Below, in pieces: positions 22,836-30,853 of a DNA stretch of 64,000 nt. The notes beneath the pieces were generated by a model, which saw nothing but the letters and a program-made list of their open reading frames with translations, had not been told where the DNA came from and searched no databases. The position numbers and the translations under genes were made by a program. Source of the DNA: Caproiciproducens sp. NJN-50 (GTDB lineage: Bacteria; Bacillota; Clostridia; Oscillospirales; Acutalibacteraceae). Within the stretch, counting starts at the first letter, position 1, and every line of letters starts with the position of its first letter. The stretch is taken from positions 2,480,001-2,544,000 of the forward strand of contig NZ_CP035283.1 in the NCBI RefSeq assembly GCF_004103755.1, written 5' to 3'.

Positions 22836-23696
22836 TTAAAACAGCATCAGCATTGTTCCCGATATGACGAGCAATAAACCAATAAAGGCTTTTCTCGAAA
22901 GCTTTTCTTTGAGAAACAGGTAGGAAAATGCAATTGTGACGACAATGCTCAGCTTATCAATAGGGACAACCAGACTGGCGTTTCCCTTCTGCAATGCGTG
23001 GTAATAGCAAAGCCATGAGAGTCCGGTTGCAAGACCGGAAAGCATGATAAATACCCAGCTTTTTCTGTCAATATCCTTAATGAGAACATACTTTTTTTGG
23101 AACAGAACAATTCCCCAAGCCATAATCAGTACGACAATCGTGCGGATGGCCGTACCTAAATTTGATTCGATCCCCTGTATTCCGATTTTGCCAAGTATAG
23201 AGGTCAAAGCGGCAAAGACGGCGGAAAGGACAGCATAGAAAAGCCATGACTTGCTCTTGATGGGTGAAACTTCCGGTTCCTTCCGTTGTATCATGAGATA
23301 GGTTCCGACAGCAAGCAGTACGATCCCAAATCCCATCCAAACAGTTGGCGTTTCCCCTAAGATAAAAAAAGCAAGAAGGATAGTCAATATCGTACTGCTC
23401 TTGTCAACGGGAGTCACGTTATTGACGTTTCCAAGCTGCAAGGCCTTAAAATAGCATAGCCAAGACGCACCGGTTGCAACTCCTGAAAGGATCAGGAACA
23501 GAAGGCTGTACCCGGAAATCGCACCTATAGTATTTTGCGAACCCACAATAAAAACCATCAGCCAGGAAAACAAAAGCACAACAATTGTACGAAGGGCAGT
23601 CGCTAAGTTTGAATCGGTGTTTTTAATACCGATTTTCGCTAAAATAGACGTCATTCCTGCGAACAGCGCTGAGCCGAAAGCATATAGAAGCCACAT
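22836..23696 (-). CDS. EamA-family (DMT) transporter
   Basis: The 286-residue protein has ten membrane helices in two homologous halves. Each half contains the repeat SILAKIGI...SNLATALRTIVVL / SILGKIGI...SNLGTAIRTIVVL and ATGxSWLCYxxALQxGN. This internal duplication is typical of EamA drug/metabolite exporters. The substrate is unknown. It is separated from the sigma gene by about 170 bases and from the excisionase-like gene upstream by 27 bases, so it may be co-transcribed with the latter. Confidence 0.85.
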   Translation of the reverse strand: MWLLYAFGSALFAGMTSILAKIGIKNTDSNLATALRTIVVLLFSWLMVFIVGSQNTIGAISGYSLLFLILSGVATGASWLCYFKALQLGNVNNVTPVDKSSTILTILLAFFILGETPTVWMGFGIVLLAVGTYLMIQRKEPEVSPIKSKSWLFYAVLSAVFAALTSILGKIGIQGIESNLGTAIRTIVVLIMAWGIVLFQKKYVLIKDIDRKSWVFIMLSGLATGLSWLCYYHALQKGNASLVVPIDKLSIVVTIAFSYLFLKEKLSRKAFIGLLLVISGTMLMLF

Positions 23697-23723
23697 GTAT
23701 ATCCCTCCAAAGATCCCTGTCCT

Positions 23724-24167
23724 CTAATTGGCCTCCAATTTGACATCCTCGCGCTGATCCCAGAAGACTTTGAATTCCAGCTTTTCGACTTCACGCTGCT
23801 GCTTATAGCTGATTCTGAGCGTGGCTTCCTTTGGAACGGTGACGTCTCTGTCCAGTTCCTGTAATAAGACTTTGATATTGTTTTCATTTCCCTTTAAGGT
23901 AGTCAGGGCTTCGCCAATTTTGCCAAACAGCGCGAAGGACGTGCCGGATACATCCTCGGAAACCATATACCGCTCATTCTGATTGATATAGTCAATGGAA
24001 TCTCCGGCAGCCAGCCAGCGGAGCAGGGACTCCCGGGAAAAGCGCCATTCCCGGCCGATCTTGCGGGCCGGGAAATGTTCTTCGCGAAGCAGTTTGATCA
24101 GTGTCTTCTCGCTGACGCCCAAAGCCCCGGCAGCCTGTTTGAGGTTTAAAATATCATCATCATTCAT
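23724..24167 (-). CDS. Helix-turn-helix (excisionase/MerR-like) DNA-binding protein
   Basis: This is a 147-residue protein. Residues 8-55 read LKQAAGALGVSEKTLIKLLR...ARKIGREWRFSRESLLRWL, the winged helix of the excisionase/DUF helix-turn-helix_17 group. Residues 60-147 are an uncharacterised beta-rich tail. The start follows CGGAATGA, a weak ribosome site. Such proteins bind DNA as small transcription factors; here it precedes the EamA transporter and may control it. It is not next to an integrase, so a true excisionase role is unlikely. Confidence 0.7.
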   Translation of the reverse strand: MNDDDILNLKQAAGALGVSEKTLIKLLREEHFPARKIGREWRFSRESLLRWLAAGDSIDYINQNERYMVSEDVSGTSFALFGKIGEALTTLKGNENNIKVLLQELDRDVTVPKEATLRISYKQQREVEKLEFKVFWDQREDVKLEAN

Positions 24168-24609
24168 TCCGTATCACGGCTCCTTTTGATCTTAGAAACA
24201 GCATATCACGATCGGGCCCGGTTTTCAAGCAGCGACGGAAGATAATAATAAATTAACAGTATATAATAGATATTTAGAGCAAGATAGCAGAATATTTTTC
24301 AACATCTATTAGAATAATTTACGGAATAGCGAAAAGCAAATCCTGATTGTTAGGGAAAGGTAAGGCAATGGTGGAATCAACGGTGCCTGAGCTTCGCTAA
24401 CAAATCGACCTCTCTGTTATTTACATGTAAATGCCGGTAGCCGGATAAGCATACGTCTTGCTTATCCGGCTACCGGCTTCATAAAACAACAGTGCATTTA
24501 ATACGGTCCCTTGGCATACAACGGCCGCAATTGTAGTCTCCAATAACATTAGACAGAAAAAATAAATCACAAGCAGAACAGCTCCGTATGCCCATAATAC
24601 GAATATAGG
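24168..24609. other. Gene-free stretch with a long palindrome
   Basis: There is no credible coding frame. The first half is AT-rich (probably the promoter region of the excisionase-like gene). The second half holds the 18-bp palindrome at 24433-24477. Confidence 0.6.
24433..24477. terminator. 18-bp perfect hairpin, probable bidirectional terminator
   Basis: Arms 24433-24450 and 24460-24477 are perfectly complementary around a 9-base loop. It lies downstream of the toroid-protein gene (minus strand, stop at 24610). Neither flank has a clean U-tract (ATTTACATG on the minus side), so termination efficiency is uncertain. Confidence 0.55.
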
Positions 24610-25449
24610 CTATTTGTCTGTTTGAAGATTTCGCAAAATTTCATGATAGCGTATTGTTGCCAATTCGCTTGCTTTACCCTTTTTACAGAAAGAAAGCCCG
24701 GCCAGTTTCGGAACAACGCGCTCAACCACAATCTGCCCATCCACCATTTTAGATTCCAATGTTTCCAAGGCTTCAAGAAACCGTTTGTCCTCTTTTGCCC
24801 GGTTGTAAAAGGATAAGACGTAGACATAAATAAAAAGGTTGTAGTTTCGGAAAGGGTATTCAACTTGCATGAATAATGTGCCAATTCCATAGTGACACGG
24901 GCCAATAGGTTTCCTGATTGTCCAATGCTCCAGCAAAAAATCCACGGCCTTGTCAAGTGCAGGTTTTTTGTTAAGATAATCGGTGAAACGGAACGCGTTA
25001 AGAGCGTTAAGCGTGGGGAAAGGATTGGAATACTCCGTTTCCGGCCCTCGGCCAAAGCTGAATTTATTGCAACGCCAGCCGCCGTCTGTATACTGAATAT
25101 CAAAAAGATGCTTAAAAGTCTTTTGCAATCTGAAATCAGATACATAACCCATGTGACAAAGCACATTGGCGGCGTGGATGGTTTGGCATGGGTAAACAGG
25201 GCCTTGCGGATACAGCTTAAAACGTCCGTCCTCCTGCCACGCACCGAATATTAAGGCAGCGGTTTCTTTCAGTAGAGGTTCTGTAGGTTCCATGCCCAAT
25301 TCCAATAGGTACATTACGCTCTCTAAAGTTGAGAATGGCGCACCCTTTATCAAACGCTTATCCGGCGTAGTCCAAAGGTCAGCTCCATTATCATGCCTAT
25401 GGGACAATATCACTTCCACATCTGATGCATATTGCTTCTCTACAGCCAT
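24610..25449 (-). CDS. Prenyltransferase/squalene-cyclase-like alpha-alpha toroid protein
   Basis: The protein is about 279 residues from ATG 25449, which sits eight bases after AAAGGAGG. It contains repeats of the terpenoid-cyclase/prenyltransferase toroid, such as DGRFKLYPQGPVYPCQTIHA and IQYTDGGWRCNKFSFGRG, with the DGGW (QW-like) signature. It lacks the DxDD motif of squalene-hopene cyclases and is half their length. It is therefore probably a single-domain toroid of unknown chemistry. It is a lone gene flanked by a palindrome and a divergent regulator, with no other terpenoid genes nearby apart from the distant ispDF. Confidence 0.7.
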   Translation of the reverse strand: MAVEKQYASDVEVILSHRHDNGADLWTTPDKRLIKGAPFSTLESVMYLLELGMEPTEPLLKETAALIFGAWQEDGRFKLYPQGPVYPCQTIHAANVLCHMGYVSDFRLQKTFKHLFDIQYTDGGWRCNKFSFGRGPETEYSNPFPTLNALNAFRFTDYLNKKPALDKAVDFLLEHWTIRKPIGPCHYGIGTLFMQVEYPFRNYNLFIYVYVLSFYNRAKEDKRFLEALETLESKMVDGQIVVERVVPKLAGLSFCKKGKASELATIRYHEILRNLQTDK

Positions 25450-25725
25450 CCTTTTCACCTCCTTTAATGCGCATCCCAGGCATAAGGCTGTATAGATTTA
25501 GCCAGTTGGCTCCCGACAAAATAATCTTCTTGATGGAATTCCCGCCTATCGGCGTTTTAATAACAAGTATACTCTAAAAATATAGAAATTCAATTAAATT
25601 CTGACCGTCCCCTGGCTTTAGGTCCCTGCGTGGATTGTATTTTGCTGTCCTGATCTTAGAGGCGGGGATTTTCTATATATCCGTAATCTGTTGACCTTAA
25701 CACGAATTTTATCCGCCTCTTCCGC

Positions 25726-25783
25726 AAGTATACTTTGCAATATGCAAAGTATACTTGACATTTCTTTTTGTTAATGTTATATT
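25726..25783 (+). promoter_or_regulatory. Palindromic operator overlapping a strong promoter
   Basis: A perfect 14-bp inverted repeat with a 3-base spacer (25726-25739 and 25743-25756) overlaps the -35 box TTGACA (25755-25760). TATATT (25778-25783) follows after 17 bases. The promoter drives the XRE gene at 25806 with a leader of only about 15 bases. This is the layout of an autorepressor operator, most simply bound by the XRE protein it controls. Confidence 0.75.
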
Positions 25784-25805
25784 TGTATTGTCAGGAGGGG
25801 TTTCT

Positions 25806-26033
25806 TTGAATGATAAGACCAAACTAAAGAATCGCTTAAAAGTCGCGCGAGCCGAAATGGATATTTCTCAGGAACAGCTTGCAAAGATGGCGGGTGTGAG
25901 CCGGCAAACAGTCGGTTCCATTGAAAGCGGGCAATACTGCCCGACGGCTAAACTTGCGTTAGTCCTTTCAAAGTGTCTACAAAAAAGTTTTGAGGACTTA
26001 TTTTATTTAGAGGAGGAAGATAATAATGGATAA
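25806..26033 (+). CDS. Small XRE-family transcriptional regulator
   Basis: The 75-residue protein starts at TTG 25806, five bases after AGGAGGGG; the more upstream ATG at 25755 overlaps the -35 box and is excluded. Residues about 5-62 are a Cro/C1 helix-turn-helix (ISQEQLAKMAGVSRQTVGSI, ESGQYCPTAKLALVLSKC). It is the compact type that typically represses its own operon with a small membrane protein. The next gene overlaps it by eight bases. A perfect palindrome sits on its promoter. Confidence 0.85.
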   Translation: MNDKTKLKNRLKVARAEMDISQEQLAKMAGVSRQTVGSIESGQYCPTAKLALVLSKCLQKSFEDLFYLEEEDNNG

Positions 26034-26373
26034 AATGGACAAGAAGCAAGGCAAGGATACCCCCCTTTACGGTATTGTTGATGAGCGGACAAAAGCCGTT
26101 GTATATCAAGGAGATGCATATACCGGGCGGTTTATGTTATTTGCGGTACTCTTTGCCGTTTTTATTCGCGGATTGGACCTCAACATCCCATTTATAGATT
26201 CAAATTGGGATTTAATGCTGATCGTCATAATCGGCGGCGGCATTTCCACCGTATATCAGATCAAAAGCAAAGTTGTGTTTAATCGTCCGTTCTCCCGGAG
26301 TTTTCTTTTTCTCATTGCTTTGATAGCCATAAGCGCTCTGATAGCATTTATTTTAATTTTTTTCAAGCGATAA
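26026..26373 (+). CDS. Small membrane protein coupled to the XRE regulator
   Basis: The 115-residue protein has a short charged N-terminus (MDKMDKKQGKD) and three membrane helices (about 36-50, 63-80 and 93-113). It overlaps the XRE gene by eight bases and uses GAGGAGGAAG located inside that gene. XRE-plus-small-membrane-protein pairs are frequent in Firmicutes and on mobile elements; the membrane partner is usually uncharacterised. I do not recognise a specific domain. Confidence 0.7.
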   Translation: MDKMDKKQGKDTPLYGIVDERTKAVVYQGDAYTGRFMLFAVLFAVFIRGLDLNIPFIDSNWDLMLIVIIGGGISTVYQIKSKVVFNRPFSRSFLFLIALIAISALIAFILIFFKR

Positions 26374-26379
26374 ACCCTA

Positions 26380-26640
26380 TTAGGCTGTGTTGGCTTTTAA
26401 AGCCTCGCGGCCTTTTCTCCTGTGAACTCTTCCCAGCGTTTGACCGCCAAATCGCAGTACGGGGGAAAACTCCATCGCGCAGCAGCGGCGCTCAGTCCGC
26501 TCCGCCGCGATGATCGTGTGCCGCTGCCGGAAAACGGCTCCAATACGATACTGCCCCGGCCGCTGTGCATTTTCAGGCACCGCCACGGCAGTTCGATAAT
26601 TTCCCGCGCCGGGGGCGTCGGGGGACAAATTCGATGCAGA
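26380..26640 (-). pseudogene. DNA methyltransferase, C-terminal remnant
   Basis: On the minus strand one frame gives REIIELPWRCLKMHSGRG and VLEPFSGSGT, the AdoMet-binding FxGxG motif at the end of beta-class N4/N6 DNA methyltransferases. Another frame continues TIIAAERTERRCCAMEFSP, a third YCDLAVKRWEEFTGEKAARL, and the first frame closes with KANTA-stop at 26380. At least three frameshifts and the loss of the N-terminal two thirds make it non-functional. Enzymes of this type ride on phages and conjugative elements. Confidence 0.6.
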
Positions 26641-26966
26641 AAGACAAAACAGATCGTGAGCAGAGTGCCGGGAGCGCGTCGGGACATAAAATCTGAAAGG
26701 GCGACCCTTATTGAGAGCAGAATCAGCCTGCTGCGTTTTCCCGGCACTTTACTTACTCCCCCTTAAAAAATATGGGAGAATTAAATTTGTCACAAAGAGA
26801 GGTGCCATATGGCAACGAACATTTATATCCCGTCGGCAACGCATGGGCTGGGAGTGACAATATGCGTATTTTGGGCGTAACAACCGGCGAGACCATGCTT
26901 TATGCCATGCTTGCCGCAAAGATCAATCGACCCGTGTCTTGAAAATCCCAATGAGAATAAAAAAAG
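26641..26966. other. Stretch with no supported gene
   Basis: A 56-codon open frame (26772-26942, +) lacks a ribosome site, and a 23-codon one at 26810 has only AGAGAGG before it. I recognise neither. The stretch lies between the methyltransferase remnant and the tRNA gene and is probably more element debris. Confidence 0.5.
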
Positions 26967-26997
26967 CCCCAAATCCGCTTAAAAAGAGGACTTGGGG
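26967..26997 (-). terminator. Terminator of the tRNA-Leu gene
   Basis: A 10-bp stem (26967-26976 with 26988-26997, one G-U in the RNA) is followed by CTTTTTTTATTC on the minus strand, just past the tRNA 3' end. Confidence 0.85.
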
Positions 26998-27008
26998 AAA
27001 CCACAAAA

Positions 27009-27095
27009 TGGTGCCGGTGGTCGGACTCGAACCGACACGTCCAAAGGACACGGCATTTTGAGTGCCGCACGTCTGCCAAATTCCATCACACCGGC
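27009..27095 (-). tRNA. tRNA-Leu (anticodon CAA)
   Basis: The minus strand folds as a class II tRNA. The acceptor is GCCGGTG/CACCGGC with encoded CCA at 27011-27009. The anticodon stem is CGGCA/TGCCG with loop CTCAAAA (anticodon CAA). There is a long variable arm (TGTCCTTTGGACG) and T arm GTCGG-TTCGAGT-CCGAC. The long variable arm and anticodon identify leucine. Element remnants adjoin its 3' end, a common integration site for mobile elements. Confidence 0.95.
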
Positions 27096-27174
27096 AAATT
27101 TATTTGTTTTCTCAAAAACTACAGCATGGAGTATTATATAATAAAAAGGCACCGAAATCAAGTCCATTATCAAA

Positions 27175-27210
27175 AAAACCGGAATATCTGCAGTGAGATA
27201 TTCCGGTTTT
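27175..27210 (-). terminator. Terminator of the rnf operon
   Basis: A perfect 14-bp stem (27175-27188 with 27197-27210) with an 8-base loop is followed by TTTTTTTGATAA on the minus strand, 12 bases after the rnfB stop. Confidence 0.9.
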
Positions 27211-27221
27211 CCGAATTAAAA

Positions 27222-28019
27222 TCATTCCGCGTTGTAGAGACCGATAATATGTCTTGGGCACGCTTCAACGCATTCCCCGCATCCCACGCACTTTTCGGGA
27301 TCCACGGCCGCCAGGAAATTCTTGACATGAACCGCATCGTATTTGCAGGTTTTTTCACATTTCATACAGCCAATGCAGCCAACCTTGCACACTTTATTGA
27401 CAACGTTTCCCTTGTCGCAGTTGCTGCACAGTACCACCGCCTGCTTTTTGACCGGAACCAGCGTGAGCAGATGCCTCGGACAGGCCTTCAGGCACATGCC
27501 GCAGGCAACACAGTTTTTCGGCTCGACCATTGCCACGCCATTGCGTACGCTGAGGGCATTATAATCGCAGGAATTGACGCAATCACCCAAACCGATGCAG
27601 CCAAAGGTACAGCTGGTCGGGCCGCCCGCGACCGCGGCAGCGGCGGCACAGCTTGTAATTCCTTCATATTCCACACGGTCGGTCGTGTTGTCATGGCTGC
27701 CCAAGCAGCGGACGACCGACATGTGGGGCTCCACGGAAGTTGCGGCAACGCCAAGATAAGCGGCAATCGCGTTGGCAACATCGTTGCCGCCCACGGTGCA
27801 CAGTCCGGGTTTCGCCGTTCCTTCCGCCAGAGCTTTTGCATAGCCGTCGCATCCGGAGAAGCCGCACGCGCCGCAGTTTGCGCCGGGCAGCATCGCACGG
27901 ACATCCTCCGTCTTCTGGTCCTTCGGAACTGCCATCACGATGGACGCGACCGCAAGAATCAAGCCGGACAGAAGTCCGATAACTACCACAATCAAAACTG
28001 GAAGTAAAATCTCATTCAT
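27222..28019 (-). CDS. rnfB: Rnf complex subunit B (ferredoxin-type Fe-S protein)
   Basis: This is a 265-residue protein. An N-terminal membrane helix (LIVVVIGLLSGLILAVASI) is followed by the RnfB/NqrF-type cluster motif GANCGACGFSGCDGYAKALA, then C-x2-C-x2-C-x3-C ferredoxin motifs (CVACGMCLKACP, CIGCMKCEKTC, CVGCGECVEACP). RnfB accepts electrons from reduced ferredoxin and passes them into the membrane complex. It is the last gene of apbE-rnfCDGEAB, 13 bases after rnfA, and is followed by a strong terminator. The length and cluster number are within the clostridial range. Confidence 0.93.
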   Translation of the reverse strand: MNEILLPVLIVVVIGLLSGLILAVASIVMAVPKDQKTEDVRAMLPGANCGACGFSGCDGYAKALAEGTAKPGLCTVGGNDVANAIAAYLGVAATSVEPHMSVVRCLGSHDNTTDRVEYEGITSCAAAAAVAGGPTSCTFGCIGLGDCVNSCDYNALSVRNGVAMVEPKNCVACGMCLKACPRHLLTLVPVKKQAVVLCSNCDKGNVVNKVCKVGCIGCMKCEKTCKYDAVHVKNFLAAVDPEKCVGCGECVEACPRHIIGLYNAE

Positions 28020-28032
28020 TCTCTACCATCTC

Positions 28033-28644
28033 CTAACCCAACATGCCGTCGACAAGACCTGAGAACCCGAGAAACGACAGGGAAACCAGAGATGCGGCGA
28101 TCAGAGTGATCGGCAGACCCTTCATAAATTTCGGCACATCATTAAGTTCCATTCTTTCACGTACGCCCGAGAACATGATCAGGGCAACCATGAAGCCGAT
28201 GCCCGCGCCAAACGAGTTCATCAAGGCCTGCAAGTAGCCGTAGCCGGTGGGATCCGCAGTGTGTTTGTCAAGCACCAGCATGGTCACGCCGAGGACGGCG
28301 CAGTTCGTCGTAATCAGAGGCAAATAAACTCCAAGGGCGTTGTACAGGGACGGAATGTATTTCCTCAGTACCGTCTCAATGAACTGAACCAAAACGGCGA
28401 TGACCAGAATAAACACGATGGTCTCCAGAAAAGCCAGGTCCTGCGGCACCAGAATTCCATAATAGATCGGCCATGTGACCGCCGTGGCGAGGACCATAAC
28501 CACCGTTACGGCGATGCTCATGCCCGTCGCGCTGCTGCGGCTTTTGGAGACGCCCAGGAACGGGCAGATGCCGAGGAATTTATCAAGGATATAGTTTTCC
28601 GTCAAAATAGCGGTAAGAAAAATCGCAAAAAGTGATTTTATCAT
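28033..28644 (-). CDS. rnfA: Rnf complex subunit A (membrane)
   Basis: The 203-residue integral membrane protein has six helices. Characteristic RnfA/NqrE features are the N-terminal LTAILTENYILDKFLGICPF, the LPLITTNCAVLG segment (about 110-121) with the cluster-binding Cys shared with RnfE, and the C-terminal SFLGFSGL. RnfA and RnfE form the inverted membrane pair that holds a [2Fe-2S] cluster between them. Four-base overlap with rnfE and 13-base gap to rnfB show co-transcription. Confidence 0.93.
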   Translation of the reverse strand: MIKSLFAIFLTAILTENYILDKFLGICPFLGVSKSRSSATGMSIAVTVVMVLATAVTWPIYYGILVPQDLAFLETIVFILVIAVLVQFIETVLRKYIPSLYNALGVYLPLITTNCAVLGVTMLVLDKHTADPTGYGYLQALMNSFGAGIGFMVALIMFSGVRERMELNDVPKFMKGLPITLIAASLVSLSFLGFSGLVDGMLG

Positions 28645-29348
28645 TTCGTTTCAGCCTCCTTGTCTTTGCCTACGATAAGGGAGCAGTTTTTGGAAAGCGC
28701 GCAGCCCGCGCAGCCGGTGAATCCGCCGCAGCCGATTTCCTCGGGGGCTTTCCCCTCGCCGGAAAGCCGGTTTGCGACGGCGATCAAAAGTCCAAAGACA
28801 AAGAATCCTCCCGGAGGAAGCAGAAACACGATGATCGGAGGCATAAAGCCCGAAAGGATCGGGGCATTGAAAACCGTGCCGTTGCCCAGCAGCTCGCGGA
28901 TGATGCCCATCGCGAGCAGCGTGGCGGTAAAACCGATGCCCATGCCGATCCCGTCCAGGATGGAGGGTAAAACCTTATTTTTGCTTGCATACATTTCGGC
29001 ACGGCCGAAAATGATGCAGTTTACAACGATCAATGGCAGATAAACGCCCAACGCGGCCTTCAATGCGGGGGAAACCGCCTCGACAATCATCTGGACAATG
29101 GTCGTAAAGCTCGCGATTACCACGATGTAGCATGGAATGCGGACCTTGTCGGGGATAATATTGCGCAGCGCGGAGATAATCGCGTTGGAGCACACCAGAA
29201 CAAAGGTTGTGGCAAGTCCCATCCCGATCGCGTTGCCGGCCGCCGTTGTGAGCGCCAATGTGGAACAGGTGCCCAGAACCAGCCGGAGCACGGGGTTCTC
29301 CTTGATAATGCCCTTTGTAAGTTCATGTATCGGACTGTTTTTAGCCAT
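28641..29348 (-). CDS. rnfE: Rnf complex subunit E (membrane)
   Basis: The protein is about 235 residues; ATG 29348 is preferred over an upstream GTG because GGTGGTGAG precedes it. It is the RnfE/NqrD-type six-helix membrane subunit: VLRLVLGTCSTLALTTA, LPLIVVNCIIFGRAE (cluster Cys, mirror of RnfA) and a C-terminal extension rich in Cys (GCGGFTGCAGCALSKNC). This Cys-rich tail is longer than in the textbook Proteobacteria subunit but is seen in Clostridia. It lies between rnfG and rnfA. Confidence 0.92.
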   Translation of the reverse strand: MAKNSPIHELTKGIIKENPVLRLVLGTCSTLALTTAAGNAIGMGLATTFVLVCSNAIISALRNIIPDKVRIPCYIVVIASFTTIVQMIVEAVSPALKAALGVYLPLIVVNCIIFGRAEMYASKNKVLPSILDGIGMGIGFTATLLAMGIIRELLGNGTVFNAPILSGFMPPIIVFLLPPGGFFVFGLLIAVANRLSGEGKAPEEIGCGGFTGCAGCALSKNCSLIVGKDKEAETK

Positions 29349-29349
29349 A

Positions 29350-29907
29350 TTACTCACCACCCTTTACTTTCTGATAGTCCTCAATCGCCTCGTTGACGGC
29401 CGTCGTCACTGCCTTGCTGGTAATCGTGGCGCCGGTCATGGCATTGATCTGTCCTTCCTTGGCTCCGCCGCCTTTGACCACTTCAAAGCCCTTTTCCGGA
29501 GCCTTCTGTTTGTACTGGTCGCGGAACGAATCCTTCTGTGCGTTCAGGCCGAGGCCCGGGGTATCGCTGGTGCTCAGCAGGATCACTCCCGTGACCTTGC
29601 CGTCCTTGTCAATGCCGGTCATAACCTGAATCTTGCCGCCGTAGCTGCTGGCCTCGGTCGTGAAAACATAGCCGGCAATGTCGCTTCCCTTTTTGCCTAC
29701 GTAACAATCCTCGTTCTTTGCGGACTGCTCAAAGGATTCGGCGGTCGGAAGGGCCACTCTGCGGGATTCCTCTGCGTCTTTCGCGTTCTGCGCCGCGATG
29801 GTGTCTTTGGTCGCCATGTTGGTAAAGGCCAACAAAGCCGTCATGACCAGGCAGATGGCGACCAGGATCATAGTCGGCTTCAGAATTTCTTTAGCGCTTA
29901 GCTTCAT
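29350..29907 (-). CDS. rnfG: Rnf complex subunit G (FMN-binding)
   Basis: The 185-residue protein has one N-terminal membrane helix (PTMILVAICLVMTALLAFT) and an extracytoplasmic FMN-binding domain. The C-terminal motif MTGATITSKAV contains the Thr to which ApbE links FMN through a phosphoester bond (consensus SGAT-type). DTPGLG earlier in the domain is also conserved. It overlaps rnfD by 17 bases. The apbE gene at the head of the operon supplies the modifying enzyme. Confidence 0.93.
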   Translation of the reverse strand: MKLSAKEILKPTMILVAICLVMTALLAFTNMATKDTIAAQNAKDAEESRRVALPTAESFEQSAKNEDCYVGKKGSDIAGYVFTTEASSYGGKIQVMTGIDKDGKVTGVILLSTSDTPGLGLNAQKDSFRDQYKQKAPEKGFEVVKGGGAKEGQINAMTGATITSKAVTTAVNEAIEDYQKVKGGE

Positions 29908-30853
29908 CTTTCACAGGCTCCTTTCCGAATGCCACCGGGCGCGTCGCGGAATCGATCAGCGGCACAAGAATATTCATGACAACGATGGAGTAGGATACGC
30001 CTTCCGGCAGGCTGCCGAAATTCCGGATCAGCATGGTGAGAATGCCGCATCCGACGGCAAAAATGACCTTGCCCTTGGTGGTGATCGGAGAAGTCGTGTA
30101 GTCGGTCGCCATAAAGATCGCGCCGAGCATCAGGCCGCCGGAGAGCAGATCCATCAGAACATCGCGGCCCATAAAGAGTGAGAGAACCGCCGCGGTGCCG
30201 ATGTAGCACAGCGGGATCACAGGGGAAATCACTTTGCGGGCCACCAGATAGATTCCGCCCAGGAGCAGCGCAAGGGCGCAGGTCTCGCCCAGGCAGCCCG
30301 CCCGGTCGCCGACGAACATATTCAGGTAGCTGGGCAGCTGGTCAATTGACGCGCCCTGCTTTAAAAGGTTCAGAGGGGAAGCGGTGGTGACCGCGTCGGA
30401 AGTATGAAGGTAATAAAAAGGCTTTGCCCACGTGGTCATGGGTGTGGGGAAAGAATTCATCAGGATAATGCGGGCGGTCAGAGCAGGGTTGACAAAGTTC
30501 TGGCCGATGCCGCCGAACATCTGCTTGACCACCACGATCGCGACCATTCCGCCGAAAGCGGCCATCAGCGGATGAATGGTGACAGGCAGGTTGAAGGCGA
30601 GAAGCAAACCGGTCACCACCGCGCTCAAATCACCGATGGTGTTTTCCCGCTTCATGACTTTGCGGCATATGTACTCGCTGAGGACGCAGGAGATGATTGT
30701 CACGGCCATAATCAGCAGCGCACGCGGCCCGAACACAATGACTGCGGCGATGGCGGCCGGCACAAGCGCCAGGATCACATCCAGCATAATCTTCCTGGTA
30801 GTCACCCCGCTCCTGATATGAGGCGAGGACGATACGACCAATTTCTCTTCCAT
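29891..30853 (-). CDS. rnfD: Rnf complex subunit D (membrane, FMN-linked)
   Basis: The 320-residue membrane protein of the RnfD/NqrB family has about ten helices. It begins with the typical cytoplasmic SSSPHIRSGVTTRKIMLDV and has GGIGQNFVNPAL and DAVTTASPL, the region where RnfD/NqrB proteins carry a covalently bound FMN on Thr. It moves ions together with RnfA/E. It overlaps rnfC (one base) and rnfG (17 bases). The exact flavinylated Thr is inferred by position. Confidence 0.93.
   Translation of the reverse strand: MEEKLVVSSSPHIRSGVTTRKIMLDVILALVPAAIAAVIVFGPRALLIMAVTIISCVLSEYICRKVMKRENTIGDLSAVVTGLLLAFNLPVTIHPLMAAFGGMVAIVVVKQMFGGIGQNFVNPALTARIILMNSFPTPMTTWAKPFYYLHTSDAVTTASPLNLLKQGASIDQLPSYLNMFVGDRAGCLGETCALALLLGGIYLVARKVISPVIPLCYIGTAAVLSLFMGRDVLMDLLSGGLMLGAIFMATDYTTSPITTKGKVIFAVGCGILTMLIRNFGSLPEGVSYSIVVMNILVPLIDSATRPVAFGKEPVKDEAKR

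Noticed and set aside
26772..26942. 56-codon plus-strand ORF upstream of the tRNA gene
   Set aside because: There is no ribosome site before the ATG and no recognisable protein. Kept only as a note in the gap description.
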